Shown in pieces: positions 1 to 11,487 of a DNA stretch of 64,000 bases. The DNA is from Acanthosepion pharaonis (lineage: Eukaryota; Mollusca; Cephalopoda; Sepiida; Sepiidae), in assembly GCA_903632075.3 (NCBI GenBank), contig CAHIKZ030002025.1, forward strand, positions 71,001-135,000, given 5' to 3'. The notes beneath the pieces were generated by a model. The model was given only the letters and a program-made list of their open reading frames with translations, did not search any database and had not been told where the DNA came from. How positions within the stretch are numbered: the first letter of the stretch is position 1; the number at the start of each line of letters is the position of its first letter. The position numbers and the translations under genes are program-made.

Positions 1-935
1 GTGCTTAAAAAAAAAACCTAAACAACATACTGTCAAAGCCTCTCAAAGGCGCTAAAGGTCGTGGCAAGCAGCAAAAAAATGTTAGCAACCCTTGTTGGTA
101 GCCTTAATGAAGCATGGTGCGACTGTCTGATAGGCAGAAGACCAGGTTGAAAACTCAAGGAAGTGAAAAAAAAATGCAACACTGACAGTGGAGGTCATTG
201 CGTCTGGTCTGAGACCAGATCTGGTTTTAGTTAATATGAGAAGCAATATATATTGCTTGGCAAACTGACAGTAGCATGGTTAAAAGAGATTGAAGAGGTC
301 TTGAAAGAAAGTTGCTTCACATGGTATGAGGAACTGATGTCTGTAGTCCGTGAGAGAGATATGGCTGCACCCTGGTGCCATTTGAGATTGGCAAAAGAGG
401 ATTCCATCCTTTTCTCTAAAGGAAAAAAAAAATGTGCTGGGATCAAAATTGATATTGATAAAGGATTTTGAAAAATTAGTGGAAGGAACCATGCAATTAC
501 CCAAAAATTTTGCATCATTTCGCATCCAATTAACATAGAATTATATTAATTTAAGATCATCCAGCTGTTCCAGGCCCACCGTGGGGAGAGGTACTGAGCT
601 TAAAGGGCCAAAATTTTGATAAAGCATGGCACTCAGCTGAAGATTGCAGCTGGTCTGAAGCACTTGATGTGTACTTGTGTTCAAATTTTGCTTTGAATTC
701 AAATGGAACTTATTTTTTCATCTTTGTTGTTCAATTTTGAATGACCCGTTAATTGTTTGATCTGATGGATTCTTGTAATATTCATTTAGTTTAATACCAA
801 TTCCCTGACCAACCTGACTTGGTTGAACCTGTTAAGTCTAATATTAAAACAATGTACAGGTATTTGTATACTTCTTTTGCAGTTTTGAAACCGTCACATT
901 TTTTCATGTAAATTATGTTTCTTCTTTTTCTTCTA
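1..935. other. Unannotated AT-rich sequence
   Basis: No repeat family, RNA gene or protein motif is recognised here. The short open frames around 231-536 overlap on both strands and have no domain signature. The first 230 bases are a little less AT-rich than what follows. Confidence 0.5.
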
Positions 936-939
936 TGTT

Positions 940-1155
940 GAATGGTCATGACTCTCCACAACTTCGTCTCCTTTGTAGCTCTTAGTAAGGTGTGTCTTTC
1001 ACTGTCCCTTCCACTTATGTTCTTCACCACATTTACATATGCTTTTCAATTCAATTCTCTCTTTCTCCAGTATTTCTTGTGAGTGTGAAATTCTCCAAAG
1101 CATCTTTCCATATGTCCTTGAAATTTTATTTGTCACTTCCTTATGTTAAGTATAA

Positions 1156-1199
<44 letters not shown>

Positions 1200-1265
1200 C
1201 TTTCTCATTAATCACATGTTCAGTCTATGGTATTCTCAACATCCTTCAAGTCTCTTCTTCATCTG
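940..1265 (-). pseudogene. LINE-T 3' fragment (non-LTR reverse transcriptase C-terminus)
   Basis: Read on the minus strand, 1210-1262 gives a degraded version of the RMLRIPWTEHV block and 945-1015 gives LLRATK...KLWR, both from the C-terminal end of a LINE that recurs at about ten places in this window. The two blocks are split by an (AT)n tract at 1157-1198 and carry stops and frameshifts. It is a dead 5'-truncated copy. Family assignment rests on recurrence here and on memory of similar mollusc elements. Confidence 0.65.
1157..1198. repeat. (AT)n microsatellite
   Basis: About 21 uninterrupted TA dinucleotides. It lies inside the reverse-strand LINE-T fragment, so the tract expanded within, or was inserted into, former coding sequence. 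Confidence 0.95.
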
Positions 1266-1299
1266 TGAAGAGGCTATCAAACATTTGTTAAATAATAGT

Positions 1300-2655
1300 T
1301 TAGCAAACTATTATTTTTTAGAGGAAGTGTGTCACTGCTTGGACTTCATGAGGTTGACCTTAGGGATCAGATACAAGCCATAAGAAGGAAGTCGATTTTG
1401 ATTGGCTGAGCTAGTGTGGGAATGGTAGATAGAGAAAATTTTTTCAGCAAGTTGTTTCTTAACCATCAAGCAATGTAGATGTGTTCTCTTTCATGTCTGA
1501 AACAGCACCCAGTGAGAGGAAGAGGGGAAATTATATGTCATCATTAATAAAATAGTTAGGTTAAAATTTTCTGTGTTGCTGTCATTCATTGCCAAACTGA
1601 AATGATTGATGATCACCGGCCGAGTGAAAACAAACCAAGCTGAGAACATTCACTGATGTCAGCCTGAAGCACATTCAGGATTGATCTTACATCGCAGTTA
1701 AGCACTCTTTTCTTTTTTTTTTCTAATAAAAATTTTCCTGTTTATTTATACTTTATATAGTTTTTAGAAGGCATCTCTCATTATTTCAATGTCCCTTCAG
1801 ATTTTTGGTATCTATCCTTTGTTAAAACACTCGCCAAATATTTAAATTTTTATATTTGCTTGATGTTAGTGTCTCCTATTAGTAGTTTGCCTCTTGGGAT
1901 TTTCCTTCTGCTGGCAACCATACCTTCTGATGCTTAGTCCTTTCTTCTTGCTCTCCTTTCCTAACCTCTGTAAAAGTTTCTGTAGTTTCCTTTGTGTTAA
2001 GGAAAATATTTTTCAGCCAACAATGGTGAAAAAACAGAATTCCTCCTCAGACATGTTTCAAGAGGGCAACCTGATAGCAGCAGTGAACAGCCATCATCAA
2101 TTAATATCATATGGCTACGTGATAAACATCTTCATGCATTAAAATGAACTTTCACAACTTTCTTGTTGACACTCATACATTCTGCCTTATTACAATTGAT
2201 GATTAGTCTTTTCTTCTTACTTTTGTTTACTATCTTCTCTAGACATCTTCTGTGACATCTGCCTATCATATGCTGCTACTATTGTCTCAGCCAATATTAG
2301 GTTTGTAAAATCATTGTTTATCATTATATTTTAGATATATGGAAAAAAAATGACAATTTAAACCGATGTCAAGAGAATATAAATTAAAAGATTTAACCTT
2401 AGATTTTACCTGTAACTAATTTAGAAACATTTGTGTATGCTTATTAAAACCCTTTCTCATAATTCTACAAGTAAATCTCTGAAAATGAAAAATGAATTTA
2501 TCATGAGGATGCAAAATGAAGAAAATTATGGGATGGCTACATCCAAAACAGCCTTTAATCCAGGTTTATACTGGCATCATTTTTTTCTGTTTGCTACAAG
2601 TCTAAATTATAATTATAAATTATATTTTTAGAAACCTAAGCAATATACAGGAAAA
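1300..2655. other. Unannotated sequence, pyrimidine-rich in part
   Basis: No recognisable element. 1700-2320 is pyrimidine-rich on the plus strand and may be a very old reverse-strand LINE, but no RT motif can be read. The 82-residue frame at 1894-2142 has no domain signature. Confidence 0.4.
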
Positions 2656-2661
2656 AAAAAG

Positions 2662-2715
2662 TTTGGCAAACATGGATGAATGTCCCAGATTAAGACAGTG
2701 TTAAAAGGACATTTT
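2662..2715 (-). repeat. Repeat Q, partial inverted copy
   Basis: The reverse complement matches the core of repeat Q seen at 3353-3402: a run ending in CATGTTTGCCAAA preceded by a TTTTAACACT block. It is about 600 bp upstream of and inverted relative to the fuller copy. Confidence 0.6.
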
Positions 2716-2719
2716 TTTT

Positions 2720-3295
2720 TCTTTCTCATGACATTACTTTTTTAACTACCTTCACTCCTCAGCAACATTTATTGTTTTAAAAAACAATGGTTAGAATTTG
2801 ATTAAAACCTAAACATATGTTAAAAATGAATTTATACATTTTTTTTTTATCTTTGAGAATTTACAACAAAAATATTAATCACTATTAGATTGTTAATTTA
2901 CAAGAATAATTTTATATTTACAACATTCTAAAAATTAATACAATTAGAACTAATGCAATGCAATATTTATCAGTATACCAATTTATAAAGAAATAAATGT
3001 GAAAACAATTATTATTCTTAAATTTATAAATATTTACTAAATTATTAAAATATGTGAACTGACTATAAGAAAATCTTTATTATTTAAGATTTTATAAGGT
3101 TTGAATCAATTAGCCAATATTTTGCCAACCATTCCAATAAATAATATAATATATAAGAAATGTAAATAAACAATCTAATAAATAGATGTTTATTTTTGTT
3201 ATTTATGTTATCAATTCTCAAGAACAAATAAAAAGGATAAATTCATTTTCATATATTTAGGCTTTATTCCAATTCTAATCCTAGCATTTGAAAAC
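2720..3295. other. AT-rich unannotated sequence
   Basis: Dominated by short A and T runs. No coding or repeat-family signal seen. Confidence 0.5.
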
Positions 3296-3683
3296 AATAA
3301 ACACTGCCGAAGAGTGAATGTAATTAAAATATCTGTGTCATGGAGAAAACTGTTCTTTTAACACTTTGCCTTATTGTAGGTATGTTTATCCATGTTTGCC
3401 AAAAATGTCTTGTAGGATTAAACTATTATAAATGGTTTGAATTTGGAGAAATTAAAATGAGCAACTGGCTTGTTTGAATAAGCTACAATGCACCACCTTG
3501 TTTACTTAAAAAAAAAACAACATTATAATAAAAATATCATTCCTGGGTAAGTTTCCTGATGATTTTTGAGTTGCAAATAAAATTCTGGAGCTGGATAGAA
3601 AGTTCTTCCACAAATTTACTCATCTCGTGTGTGCATACACTTTAGAAAATTCTTGCAGAAAAGAGATAATTTTATTTTGGAAA
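3296..3683 (+). repeat. Interspersed repeat Q, copy 1
   Basis: Aligns by eye along its whole length with 9632-10027. Both copies begin AATAAACACTGCCGAAGAG and end near an ATAATTTTATTTTGG block, while sequence upstream differs. About 390 bp with no coding potential and no clear terminal inverted repeats. Transposon class unknown. Confidence 0.7.
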
Positions 3684-3689
3684 AAACGA

Positions 3690-4225
3690 CAGCAGGATAT
3701 AAAATAAACATTCAAATCTCTTTAATGGGAGAAAATGTTCAATCAAAATGCAATAAAGGATCACTGATGTTTATTGGATTGATACAGGGAATGCAAGCAC
3801 ATTTTGGGAATGGTTCCCAAAGTTTAAAGGAGGAAAGCTTGAATTGAATAACAATGAATGGTCTGGAAAGAGTTTAGAGCTTCTAAAGGAAGAGACACTA
3901 GTAACATGTCAACTTGCAGATAAATTAGGGATTAAGGAAATTTTCTGAATGATCTTTCCAAAGAGAAATGGTTTATTTTTCTGAATGGAGAATTTGATCA
4001 ATGAATGTGTTTCAAGAAAATGCTTGTTCTTTTTCTATATATAAAATTCTGTGCCTTTCGTTAGTCTGTCCATCCATCACATCCTCTAAAGTAGCCATAC
4101 ATCGACCAATCAAAACCAAATTTTGTGAAAATTAGCAGAATTGAAAAAAAGGGTAGAGTTCGTAAATATCCACAAAAAATGTTAGCGACAATGTCAACAA
4201 GACTAAATGTCATGAGGATTTCAAC
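3690..4225. other. Unannotated sequence with possible Helitron-like 5' tract
   Basis: Mostly anonymous. At 4033-4080 a TC followed by a short TATATA tract and CTGT/CCAT-rich sequence resembles 5' ends of some invertebrate Helitrons. No matching 3' hairpin-CTAG end was found nearby, so this is weak. Confidence 0.25.
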
Positions 4226-4226
4226 A

Positions 4227-4402
4227 CATCATCATCATCATCATCATTATCATTATCATCATCATTATCATCATCATCATCATTATCATCATCATTATCA
4301 TCATCATCATTATCATCATCATCATCATCATCATCATCATTATCATCATCATTATCATCATCATTATCATCATCATCATCATCATTATCATCATCATCAT
4401 CT
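4227..4402. repeat. (CAT)n / (ATT)-interrupted trinucleotide microsatellite
   Basis: About 176 bp of CAT triplets with occasional TAT interruptions, ending in a poly-C run. All frames through it are open, giving spurious poly-His, poly-Asp and poly-Met frames. Confidence 0.95.
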
Positions 4403-4464
4403 CCCCCCCCCCTTGACTTTTTGTAAACCACACTGAATCTTCTCTACAACGGTCTATCAATGGC

Positions 4465-4690
4465 AGCCATCATCAATTCTGGTAGAGTCCACCCAGTTTT
4501 TGTGTTGCCGTCCAATGTTCACCTTCAGCAACGCCTTGCATGATGGTCTTGCACAGGCTGTCATGCCCTGTAACATGTCCAAAGCATCCTGTTTTTCTCC
4601 GTTTTGACTATGGCGTGAAGAGCTTGCTGGTGGCCCACAAAACTTTAATACCCTTTTCTGCACAAACTCATTAGTTTTATGTTCCCAATA
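4465..4690 (-). pseudogene. LINE-R 3' fragment
   Basis: On the minus strand, read across frames, this gives CFGHVTGHDSLCKTIMQG, the C-terminal block of the same LINE family as the RT remnant at 6290-7300. It is a 5'-truncated dead copy with frameshifts. Confidence 0.6.
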
Positions 4691-4869
4691 GATGATGCCA
4701 ATAATGCATTTCTGTGTGAGGTAAAAATTTCTAGTGTTACAAATTTGCGAAATCTATATCCGGTTGCAGACGAACTCACATTTGTTGAGATTAGAAACCA
4801 AGCACAAGTGGCTTAACATAGTGAACTGAATATTACTAAATAACGTTGCAAAACAGTTTTTATTTTTTT

Positions 4870-5890
4870 TAAATCTGCCAAAAATTGGTAAAAAGTATGT
4901 CCCATAAATATTCACACCATCTTTAAGAAAAAATCTCACCCTAGATATCAACTTTGTTACACTCCAAACTGTTACATCACTTTGTCACAGGTGTGACTTG
5001 TTTGGGATGAAATTTACAGCAGATTCTTCCAATAAATAGGAGGTAATTTCTGTATGCAATCACACTGCACTTTTTAGTTAAGCAATATGTGTAGCAGTCA
5101 TGAAGTCCCAAAAGTTATCAGTAGTTTTAAAATAAGAAATTGGATGCTTTTTAAATAAATGTTATGTAATGCTGTTAATCACTTTTTACCCAAAACAAAC
5201 TGCCAAAATTGGTAAACCTATGTTCTATAAATATTCACACTCTTTGTAACAAAAGATTTAATTTTTGGTAACAGCATTATTAAACTATGAATCGTTAATT
5301 CTCATTGTCACAAATGGTTATCCATTCAGATGTTTGGAGCTTTTTAAACATGGTTTGAACCTATAATGCTGATAAACACTATTTTTCTAACTGGATATTA
5401 TTAAATAATGCTTATAAACACTATTAACCATAAACAAATTACTAAAATTTGGTGAACTTTTTTGTACTTTTCAAACATGGTTTGAACCTATGAAAAGAAA
5501 ACATCCCATACTGCTGATGACAAAAAAAAAACAGAAGATCAAGTTTTACATGAAAACAGAAGTCCAGTAGCAGCTGAATCTAAGATACTCATCAAGGATC
5601 TGTTCAAAGAGAAAAATTATTGTTGCTTACGTTAAAATGCCTCACAATTGATAAGCCTATTTTCAATAATTGTACACTCACCCTCTGTAACAAAAGATCA
5701 GCATTATTACACTAAAAATTATTACTTCCTATTGTCACAGGTGTAAACTAATTGGGGAGTAATTCACATTAGATTTTTTCTGTAAATAGTAGGTAGTGTT
5801 TTGCTGACTACAATTCCACTGTGCTTGTCAGTTAAGCAACTTGTGCAGCAGTCATGAAGTTCAAAGAGTTAGTAAAAACCTTAAAAAATA
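4870..5890 (+). repeat. Diverged direct repeats of unknown origin
   Basis: Two roughly 165-bp stretches, 4962-5130 and 5723-5885, share a GTCACAGGTGT block, an AAATAGNAGGTA block and a final GCAGTCATGAAGT block. A second motif (CCAAAATTGGTAAA...ATTCACAC) recurs near 4872, 5204 and, more weakly, 5448. AACATGGTTTGAACCTAT occurs at 5348 and 5475. The last copy runs straight into the mariner-like fragment, so these may be transposon leader sequence. Confidence 0.5.
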
Positions 5891-6215
5891 AATTTATAGA
5901 GAAGCACAAAGATAAAGAAAACTATAAATCTAGACCCCACTTCATTAATGGTACCAATAGGGACAGAAGCAGGGTGTCAGTAGAACAACATCTCTAGAGG
6001 AGAGTGGGACATCAGAACATCAGAGCTGGCTGAGAAATTTCACAAATTTCTCAGTGAAGATTGTTGTGTATGTTCTGTGAAGACAATATGCATACAGTTT
6101 GGGGTTGGTGTGGCAACTGTACACAGAATTATTTATAAAGAACTAAACACATGCAAAACTTTTACAAAGTTGATTCCCAAGGTGCTCAGGGATGAAAAGA
6201 ATGAATAACACTTTG
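5854..6215 (+). pseudogene. Mariner-like transposase N-terminal fragment
   Basis: From 6017 one frame reads RTSELAEKF then TICIQFGVGVATVHRII, a helix-turn-helix typical of mariner-type transposases. The ATG at 5854 opens a frame that soon loses register. The catalytic domain is absent: after 6210 the sequence passes into a LINE. Truncated, inactive. Confidence 0.65.
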
Positions 6216-6289
6216 GTGACAGCAAGGAGATGGTTGATGGGCATCAAAACTATCCCTGACTCTCTCTAAAGTCCAAACCTAGGTCCCTG

Positions 6290-7300
6290 TATCTTTTTGT
6301 TGTTCTACAAGCTGAAGGATAACCTCAGGAGCATTTGTTTTGATTATATTGAGAAAACAAAGAAGGCTGTGACAAGGGACCTGGTGCCTTCAAATACTTC
6401 AGTTTATGGATCGGTTATAATGAATCAGGTTACCTACTTTATCCAAGACTCTTCAACCTGTTTCTGGAGAGAATTATGCAAGAAGCTCTCCATTACCACA
6501 ACACTTCTACCTCTATCAGTGCTAGACCTGTCTGCAACCTATGCTTCACAGATTATATTGGCCTTATGGCAGGTAGTAATAGTAAGTTGCAAGACCTGAC
6601 CTACAAACTCACTGAAAGAGCCGGTGTATATGTGATGGAGCTTAACACAGATAAATGCAACTTAATAGTGAATATCACAAGCAACAGCACTGCCAACCTC
6701 ACCATAGACAGGAAATACCTAGAGGAAGTGTTCGGTTTCAAATAGTTGGGAGCAACCTTATCAAGAGATGGCACTAACAATGCAGAATTCTGCACATGGA
6801 TAGTCACAGTGATGGCCAGTCTGGAAATGATATGGAAGAGCAACATCAGCTTCCAGTCCAAGTTCCAACTTTACAAATCACTGGTTGTATGCCTCCTCCT
6901 CCACAGGTGTGATAATTGAACACTCCTGGTTGAGGCAGGAAATAGGATCCAGGTGTTGAGAACAAATGCTTGAGAAAGCTCCTCCATATCTCCTACCAGG
7001 AGCACAAAACCAAATACTTTGTAAGAGGAAAGGTCAAAAGTCTTTTGGGCTGACAAGAATCTCTTCTCATCTCTATTAAACACTTGAAGATATCATGGTT
7101 TGGCCATGTCACATGGTATAACAGCCTCTGCAAGACCATTATCCAAGGAAGTGTTGAAGGCAAATGCAAGTGCTGACAGAAGCATATAAAAATTGGATTG
7201 ATATAACAATGCCGAGTTCCAAGAAACAGAACTCAAAATAAACCTTTCCAAACTGTGATTAGGAATTGGAATGATACCAATAATGATACCAACACTGAAT
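6290..7300 (+). pseudogene. LINE-R reverse transcriptase fragment (non-LTR)
   Basis: Around 6440-6580 the frame reads LFNLFLERIMQEA then, further on, CNLCFTDYIGLMAGS, which is the RT catalytic loop normally FADDI; here both A-D-D positions are altered to T-D-Y, so the enzyme would be dead. Downstream 6720-6760 matches the usual FKYLGATL block after a frame change, and 7100-7290 matches the C-terminal FGHVT/cysteine-rich tail. Stops and frameshifts throughout. Confidence 0.75.
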
Positions 7301-7880
7301 CCTTCATAAAATTTCAGGATGTGGAATTATTAAATGCCAAACTCTTCAAGTATATCGGAATATGGATCAGTTATAGCAAATTTAGTACATGAGATAAGAA
7401 AATTGAACACAGAGTCAGCTGTACTGGAGGTAGTTTCATCAAACACCACAAGTTGCTTCAAAGCCAAAACATTAAACTCAAGCCATGTTTTTAAATAGCC
7501 TCATCAGATTGAGACTTTCACATGGGTGTCATGTATGGTGCCAAACGTATTCAGAAATATATGAACTGTCATCTGTATATAACCACTTCCTCAGATCAGT
7601 GGTTAAAAATAGCTTCAAGCAAATAAAGTCTGTAGATCTTAGCAAGGACTCTCTCTCTTCAAACCACATGGACATACATTCTGTATGTCCATAAGGCTTG
7701 AAGATGGAGTTAATACAGAAGCAAAAACAAAGAACTATACCAGATGAGGAACTACGTCACTTAAGCACTTTCAGCAATGGCCACTTTAAAAATAGATAGC
7801 AAATGTAACTCAAAGAGAAAATACTGACATAATCAAGATGTTGACATTCCACACTACTTCAAATAAAAGTTCAGGAAGGA
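7300..7880 (+). pseudogene. LINE-K reverse transcriptase C-terminal fragment
   Basis: A distinct LINE. Near 7345 the frame reads FKYIGIWIS, and at 7485-7600 SLIRLRLSHGCHVW, both RT thumb-region blocks of a LINE abundant in cephalopods as I remember it. Several stops and one frame change. It directly follows LINE-R in the same orientation, so one may have inserted next to the other. Confidence 0.6.
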
Positions 7881-7954
7881 AACCTCCATCAACAATGGAA
7901 AGAATGTGTAATGGAGAATATTATTAATTAGAAATAAAATCTATATTCTATATA

Positions 7955-8670
7955 GTCTATATTTCTGAGATGAGGTATTATGTACACTATTTACATTATT
8001 CGGACTATTGTCCTCATCTTTGTTGCCATATTTATCCAATCCTTTAGTATCTGTCTGTATTTCTGAGATGAGGTATTATGTATACTATTTACATTATTCA
8101 AACTATTGTCCTCATCTTTGTTGCCATATTTATCCAATTCTTCAGTATGTCTATATTTCTGAGATGAGGTATTATGTACACTATTTACATTATTCAGACT
8201 ATTGTCCTCATCTTTGTTGCCATATTTATCCAATCCTTTAGTATCTGTCTGTATTTCTGAGATGAGGTATTATGTATACTATTTACATTATTCAAACTAT
8301 TGTCCTCATCTTTGTTGCCATATTTATCCAATTCTTCAGTATGTCTATATTTCTGAGATGAGGTATTATGTACACTATTTACATTATTCGGACTATTGTC
8401 CTCATCTTTGTTGCCATATTTATTACAACGTTTCGGCTGTTGTACTCTCCAGCCTTCTTCAGGTGGTTGGAATGTCGAACTGAACCCTTTATTTCACTCA
8501 CTGGGTTAGACTGTTCTAGTTCCACGTGCCATGTCTAACGGATGTCAGTTATCAGTTAACTCCTGTTAATTCCCCTCTCCAAGTTCTCCACCGCCTTAAC
8601 CAGGTATTGAACTCACACTCTTTGGGTCCTGTCACTGGATCTAATTAACGCCTTTATCCACTGTGCCATG
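7955..8670 (-). mobile_element. SINE-A, full-length with expanded 3' tail (reverse strand)
   Basis: The tRNA-derived head lies at 8600-8670: reading the minus strand, box A TGGCACAGTGGATAAAG and box B GTGAGTTCAATACC. The body follows, with the GAAATAAAGGGTTCAG block and the hairpin CTGAAGA-GGCTG...CAGCC-GAAACG at 8430-8462. The tail is the multiplied segment at 7962-8447. Pol III-transcribed non-autonomous retroposon by analogy with known tRNA SINEs. Confidence 0.8.
7962..8447 (-). repeat. Dimeric tandem repeat of the SINE-A tail (98+96 bp)
   Basis: The phrase TTTCTGAGATGAGGTATTATGTA starts (first bases) at 7962, 8060, 8156, 8254 and 8350, giving spacings 98, 96, 98, 96. Alternate units share diagnostic differences (CTGTCTGTATTT versus TATGTCTATATTT; CAAACTATTG versus CGGACTATTG or CAGACTATTG), so the true period is a 194-bp dimer repeated about 2.5 times. 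The open frames across it are by-products. Confidence 0.9.
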
Positions 8671-8805
8671 TGTACCCCAGTGAGTGAAATAAAGGGTTCA
8701 GTTCGACATTCCAACCACCTGAAGAAGGCCAGAGAGTACAGTGGCCAAAACGTAGTAATAAATATGGCAACAAAGATGAGGACAATAGTCCGAATAAGAG
8801 AAATA
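8671..8805 (+). mobile_element. SINE-A 3' half, inverted partner
   Basis: Plus-strand copy beginning at the CCCAGTGAGTGAAATAAAGGG block and running to the CAATAGTCCGAATAA tail. It is joined head-to-head to the reverse-strand SINE. The hairpin at 8719-8751 has GAAAC changed to AAAAC. Arms of about 125 bp could fold together across a spacer of roughly 180 bp. Confidence 0.8.
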
Positions 8806-8956
8806 TAATCCTCCTTTATTTTCAATGTAGTTCAGCAGGAAAGAAATGTTCAATTCTACATTGAAAGGAATCAGTTTTTCCCAAAGAAAGTTTGGAAAAC
8901 GTTTTTCATTTTCTTCGTTTCTGAATGTTCTTTTGAAACAAATAAAAATGTGCAGC

Positions 8957-9064
8957 TAATAATAATAAATAAATAAATAAAAATAATAATAATAATAATA
9001 ATAATAAATAATAATAATAAATAATAATAATAAATAAATAAATAATAATAATAATGAATAAATG

Positions 9065-9102
<38 letters not shown>

Positions 9103-9113
9103 ATAATAATAAA
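8957..9113. repeat. (AAT)n / (AAAT)n microsatellite
   Basis: About 157 bp of AAT repeats with AAAT interruptions. Open frames here encode only poly-Tyr/Ile/Leu and are not genes. Confidence 0.95.
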
Positions 9114-9114
9114 T

Positions 9115-9605
9115 CTGGTGTGCATGCAGGATGTGGATTGATTTGTTTTTTACAGCTTGTCAACCTTTTGTGGCTTAGTTAAAGACAAAACATATTTTGC
9201 ATTTTATAAATAATTATTTTGTTTTCTTTTTGAGTGAATATTGCATTAACAATGTCTTGAGACAACAATAATTTTTTTCCAAGCACAAGTCTTACTATTT
9301 AACCAATAGCTGGAGATAGATTCATATCTTTTGAGATTCGAAGACAGCTAACCACTTTCTCACTTCAGGACACTATCCATTATGTCAGCCAAACATGAAT
9401 GATATGGAAAAGTCTTACATCATATGAATTGATTTTTTCTTTCCTCCAGTTTTTTCCCTTCTATCTCCTGATAGATGGAACCTTTTATATTCCACCAGAG
9501 ACAAAGCAAGGAATTCAGCAAAGATGGAATCCTGATTTTGGTGAAGGCACTGGTTTCTCATTTTGTGATAATCCCTACATATTTGTTTTCTATTGGCATG
9601 CTATA
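9115..9605. other. Unannotated sequence
   Basis: No element recognised. The frame at 9399-9653 runs into repeat Q and has no domain signature. Confidence 0.4.
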
Positions 9606-9631
9606 ATAAAAACTTGGGGTCTAGTTTGGCT

Positions 9632-10027
9632 AATAAACACTGCCGAAGAGTGAACATAGCAAAAAATTTGTGTCATGGGGAAAATCATTCTTTTGACACT
9701 CTGTCTTATTGTGGGTATTTTTATCCATGTTTGCCAAAAATTTCTTGTAGGATTAAACTATTATAAATAGTTTGAACTTGGACAAATTAAAATGAGCAAC
9801 TGGCTTGTTTGAATAAGCTACAATGTGACAACAGGCTTATTTGAAAAAAAACATTTAAATAATATCATTCCTGGGTAAGTTTCTTGAAAATTGTTGTGCA
9901 TGATAATGCTAATTTTTGAGTTGCAAATACAATTCTGGAGTTGGATAGAAAGTTCTTCCACAAATTTACTCAGTTTGTCTTTGCATACACTTTAGAAATG
10001 CTTGTAGAAAAGACATAATTTTATTTT
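9632..10027 (+). repeat. Interspersed repeat Q, copy 2
   Basis: Same boundaries as the copy at 3296-3683. It interrupts a flanking sequence: the AACTTGGGGTCTAGTTTGGCT preceding it and the CATAACTAAAGAGTCTTACTG following it are contiguous, without Q, at 11495-11550. Q is therefore an insertion here. Confidence 0.75.
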
Positions 10028-10029
10028 GG

Positions 10030-10090
10030 CAAAACATAACTTTTGTAACATAACTAAAGAGTCTTACTGTTTTGACTAAGAGAGTGTGAC
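10030..10090. repeat. LTR-like flank of the gypsy fragment, side 1
   Basis: AACATAACTAAAGAGTCTTA followed by CTGTTTTGACTAAG matches 11530-11565 in direct orientation. With 9608-9631 it makes about 80 bp of repeat on each side of the pol fragment, as expected for decayed LTRs. The left one is split by repeat Q. Confidence 0.5.
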
Positions 10091-10129
10091 TTATTTATAT
10101 AGATCATAAGACAGGGGAGATAATTGGGT

Positions 10130-11210
10130 TGTTTTACCACATTCTCCATGGCTTTCTCCTAGTCTAACACAAAATCATCCAGGTGATTAGGTCTCTTGAA
10201 AATTCTCTGGGATCGTCTTGGTGGAAGTCGTTCAGCAATATTTCATCTCATATTGTTTTAGTCCCCATCTTCGAGTGGGATGCCCTGCTTTTGAAAGCTG
10301 ATTAGCTGTGGTAGCATACTCTTATTTTGAGGGAGCTGAGCTGTTCTAGTGTTGATCTCTGAATTATCACTATCAGGGCTTTGTTCCTAAGGAGAATCCA
10401 ATAGCATTGTGTCACTGTTACTATCAAAAGGGAGAGATATTGCTTCTGGGGAGAGCTGCTTCTCCTTCTGGTTTGATAACTCACAGACAGGGGCAAAATC
10501 TCTGAGGGGGAACATTCAGTTGTCTGCCATTGGGGTGCTGGATGTGCACATAGAGTGGTTTTGCCTCGAGCAGTTCCACCTTACTCACAGGAGAATCATA
10601 CTTGCTTTGTCAAACGCAGTTTCTAAGAAAAACAGTACCTGGCTGTGAGAGCCAAGAATTGGATGGAGAGATCTTGGCCGAAGTGTTACAAGTGACGTGC
10701 TACATTAGTCTTTGTACACAGTAGTGTTCTTATAGTATACAGAGCCTTGGTTACAATATGTTCCCAATGCCTAATTGTAAAGTTTTGGTTTTTGAGTACT
10801 AACTGTATGGTCTTCCATATTATGCCATTGTATCTCTCATACTGTCCATTCCCTTGATAGTTGTATGAAGTAGTCCAGCTTATGGCCAATCTCTGTACCA
10901 AAAGGAATATTCTTAGTTGAACAAACATAAAAGAGATCCTGCTCTGTATGAATATAAGTTGATGCTCCTAATATTGATAAGTATGAGCAAAGACATTGTA
11001 TGTCTACTGTTGCACTTACATCTGGACAAAAGGGAATCCTGAGTACCCATCAACAATAGGTAGTAGATATTTGTTTTGGTATTTAGATGGAAGATTATGT
11101 TTTGTCTTTTCACAAAAATTACATCCAAAACGTATATGGCACTCTAGCAATATTTGCAGTGAGAATTATTCGTATATACAGATATGGAAACATGGTGCAT
11201 TAGCAGGTTA
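10130..11210 (-). pseudogene. Ty3/gypsy-type integrase and pol C-terminus fragment
   Basis: On the minus strand 10690-10930 encodes TTSYNYQGNGQYERYNGIIW, the classic core-domain block around the third catalytic residue of retroelement integrases, with the following LLCTKTN block. Upstream (11000-11128) an RYLLPIVDGYSGFPF-like segment is readable with frame changes. Downstream 10135-10300 gives a degraded RRSQRI...LDDFVLD tail. Many stops and frameshifts; RT, protease and gag are absent. It is a decayed LTR-retrotransposon remnant. Confidence 0.75.
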
Positions 11211-11211
11211 A

Positions 11212-11417
11212 GTCTATCCGTATTAGTAATAGAAGTGGATGAATTGTTTTCCAGTGAAAGCAAGAATCCTTTGAATAATTATTTCCAATATTGTCAGGCA
11301 TCAGTAGAAGACAGGTCTATCCATATCAGTAATAGAAGTGGATGAATTGTTTTCCAGTGCAAGCAAGAATCCTTTCAATAATTGTTTCCAATATTGTCAG
11401 GCATCAGTAGAAGACAG
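11212..11417. repeat. Tandem duplication, 2 x 103 bp
   Basis: 11212-11314 and 11315-11417 are near-identical copies beginning GTCTATCC and ending AGAAGACAG, with a handful of substitutions. It lies at the edge of the gypsy remnant. Confidence 0.9.
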
Positions 11418-11487
11418 GTCTGCAGTGTCCAAGTCGAGATGTTCTGGTTTAAGGTATTTGTCCATAATTACATTCAAAAAATTGTAT

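Noticed and set aside
4125..4460. Poly-His, poly-Asp and poly-Met open frames
   Set aside because: They are the six-frame reading of the (CAT)n microsatellite; no conserved flanking coding sequence.
8008..8483. Cys/Tyr/His-rich repeat protein
   Set aside because: It is the SINE-A tail tandem repeat read in frame; other copies of the SINE do not keep the frame.
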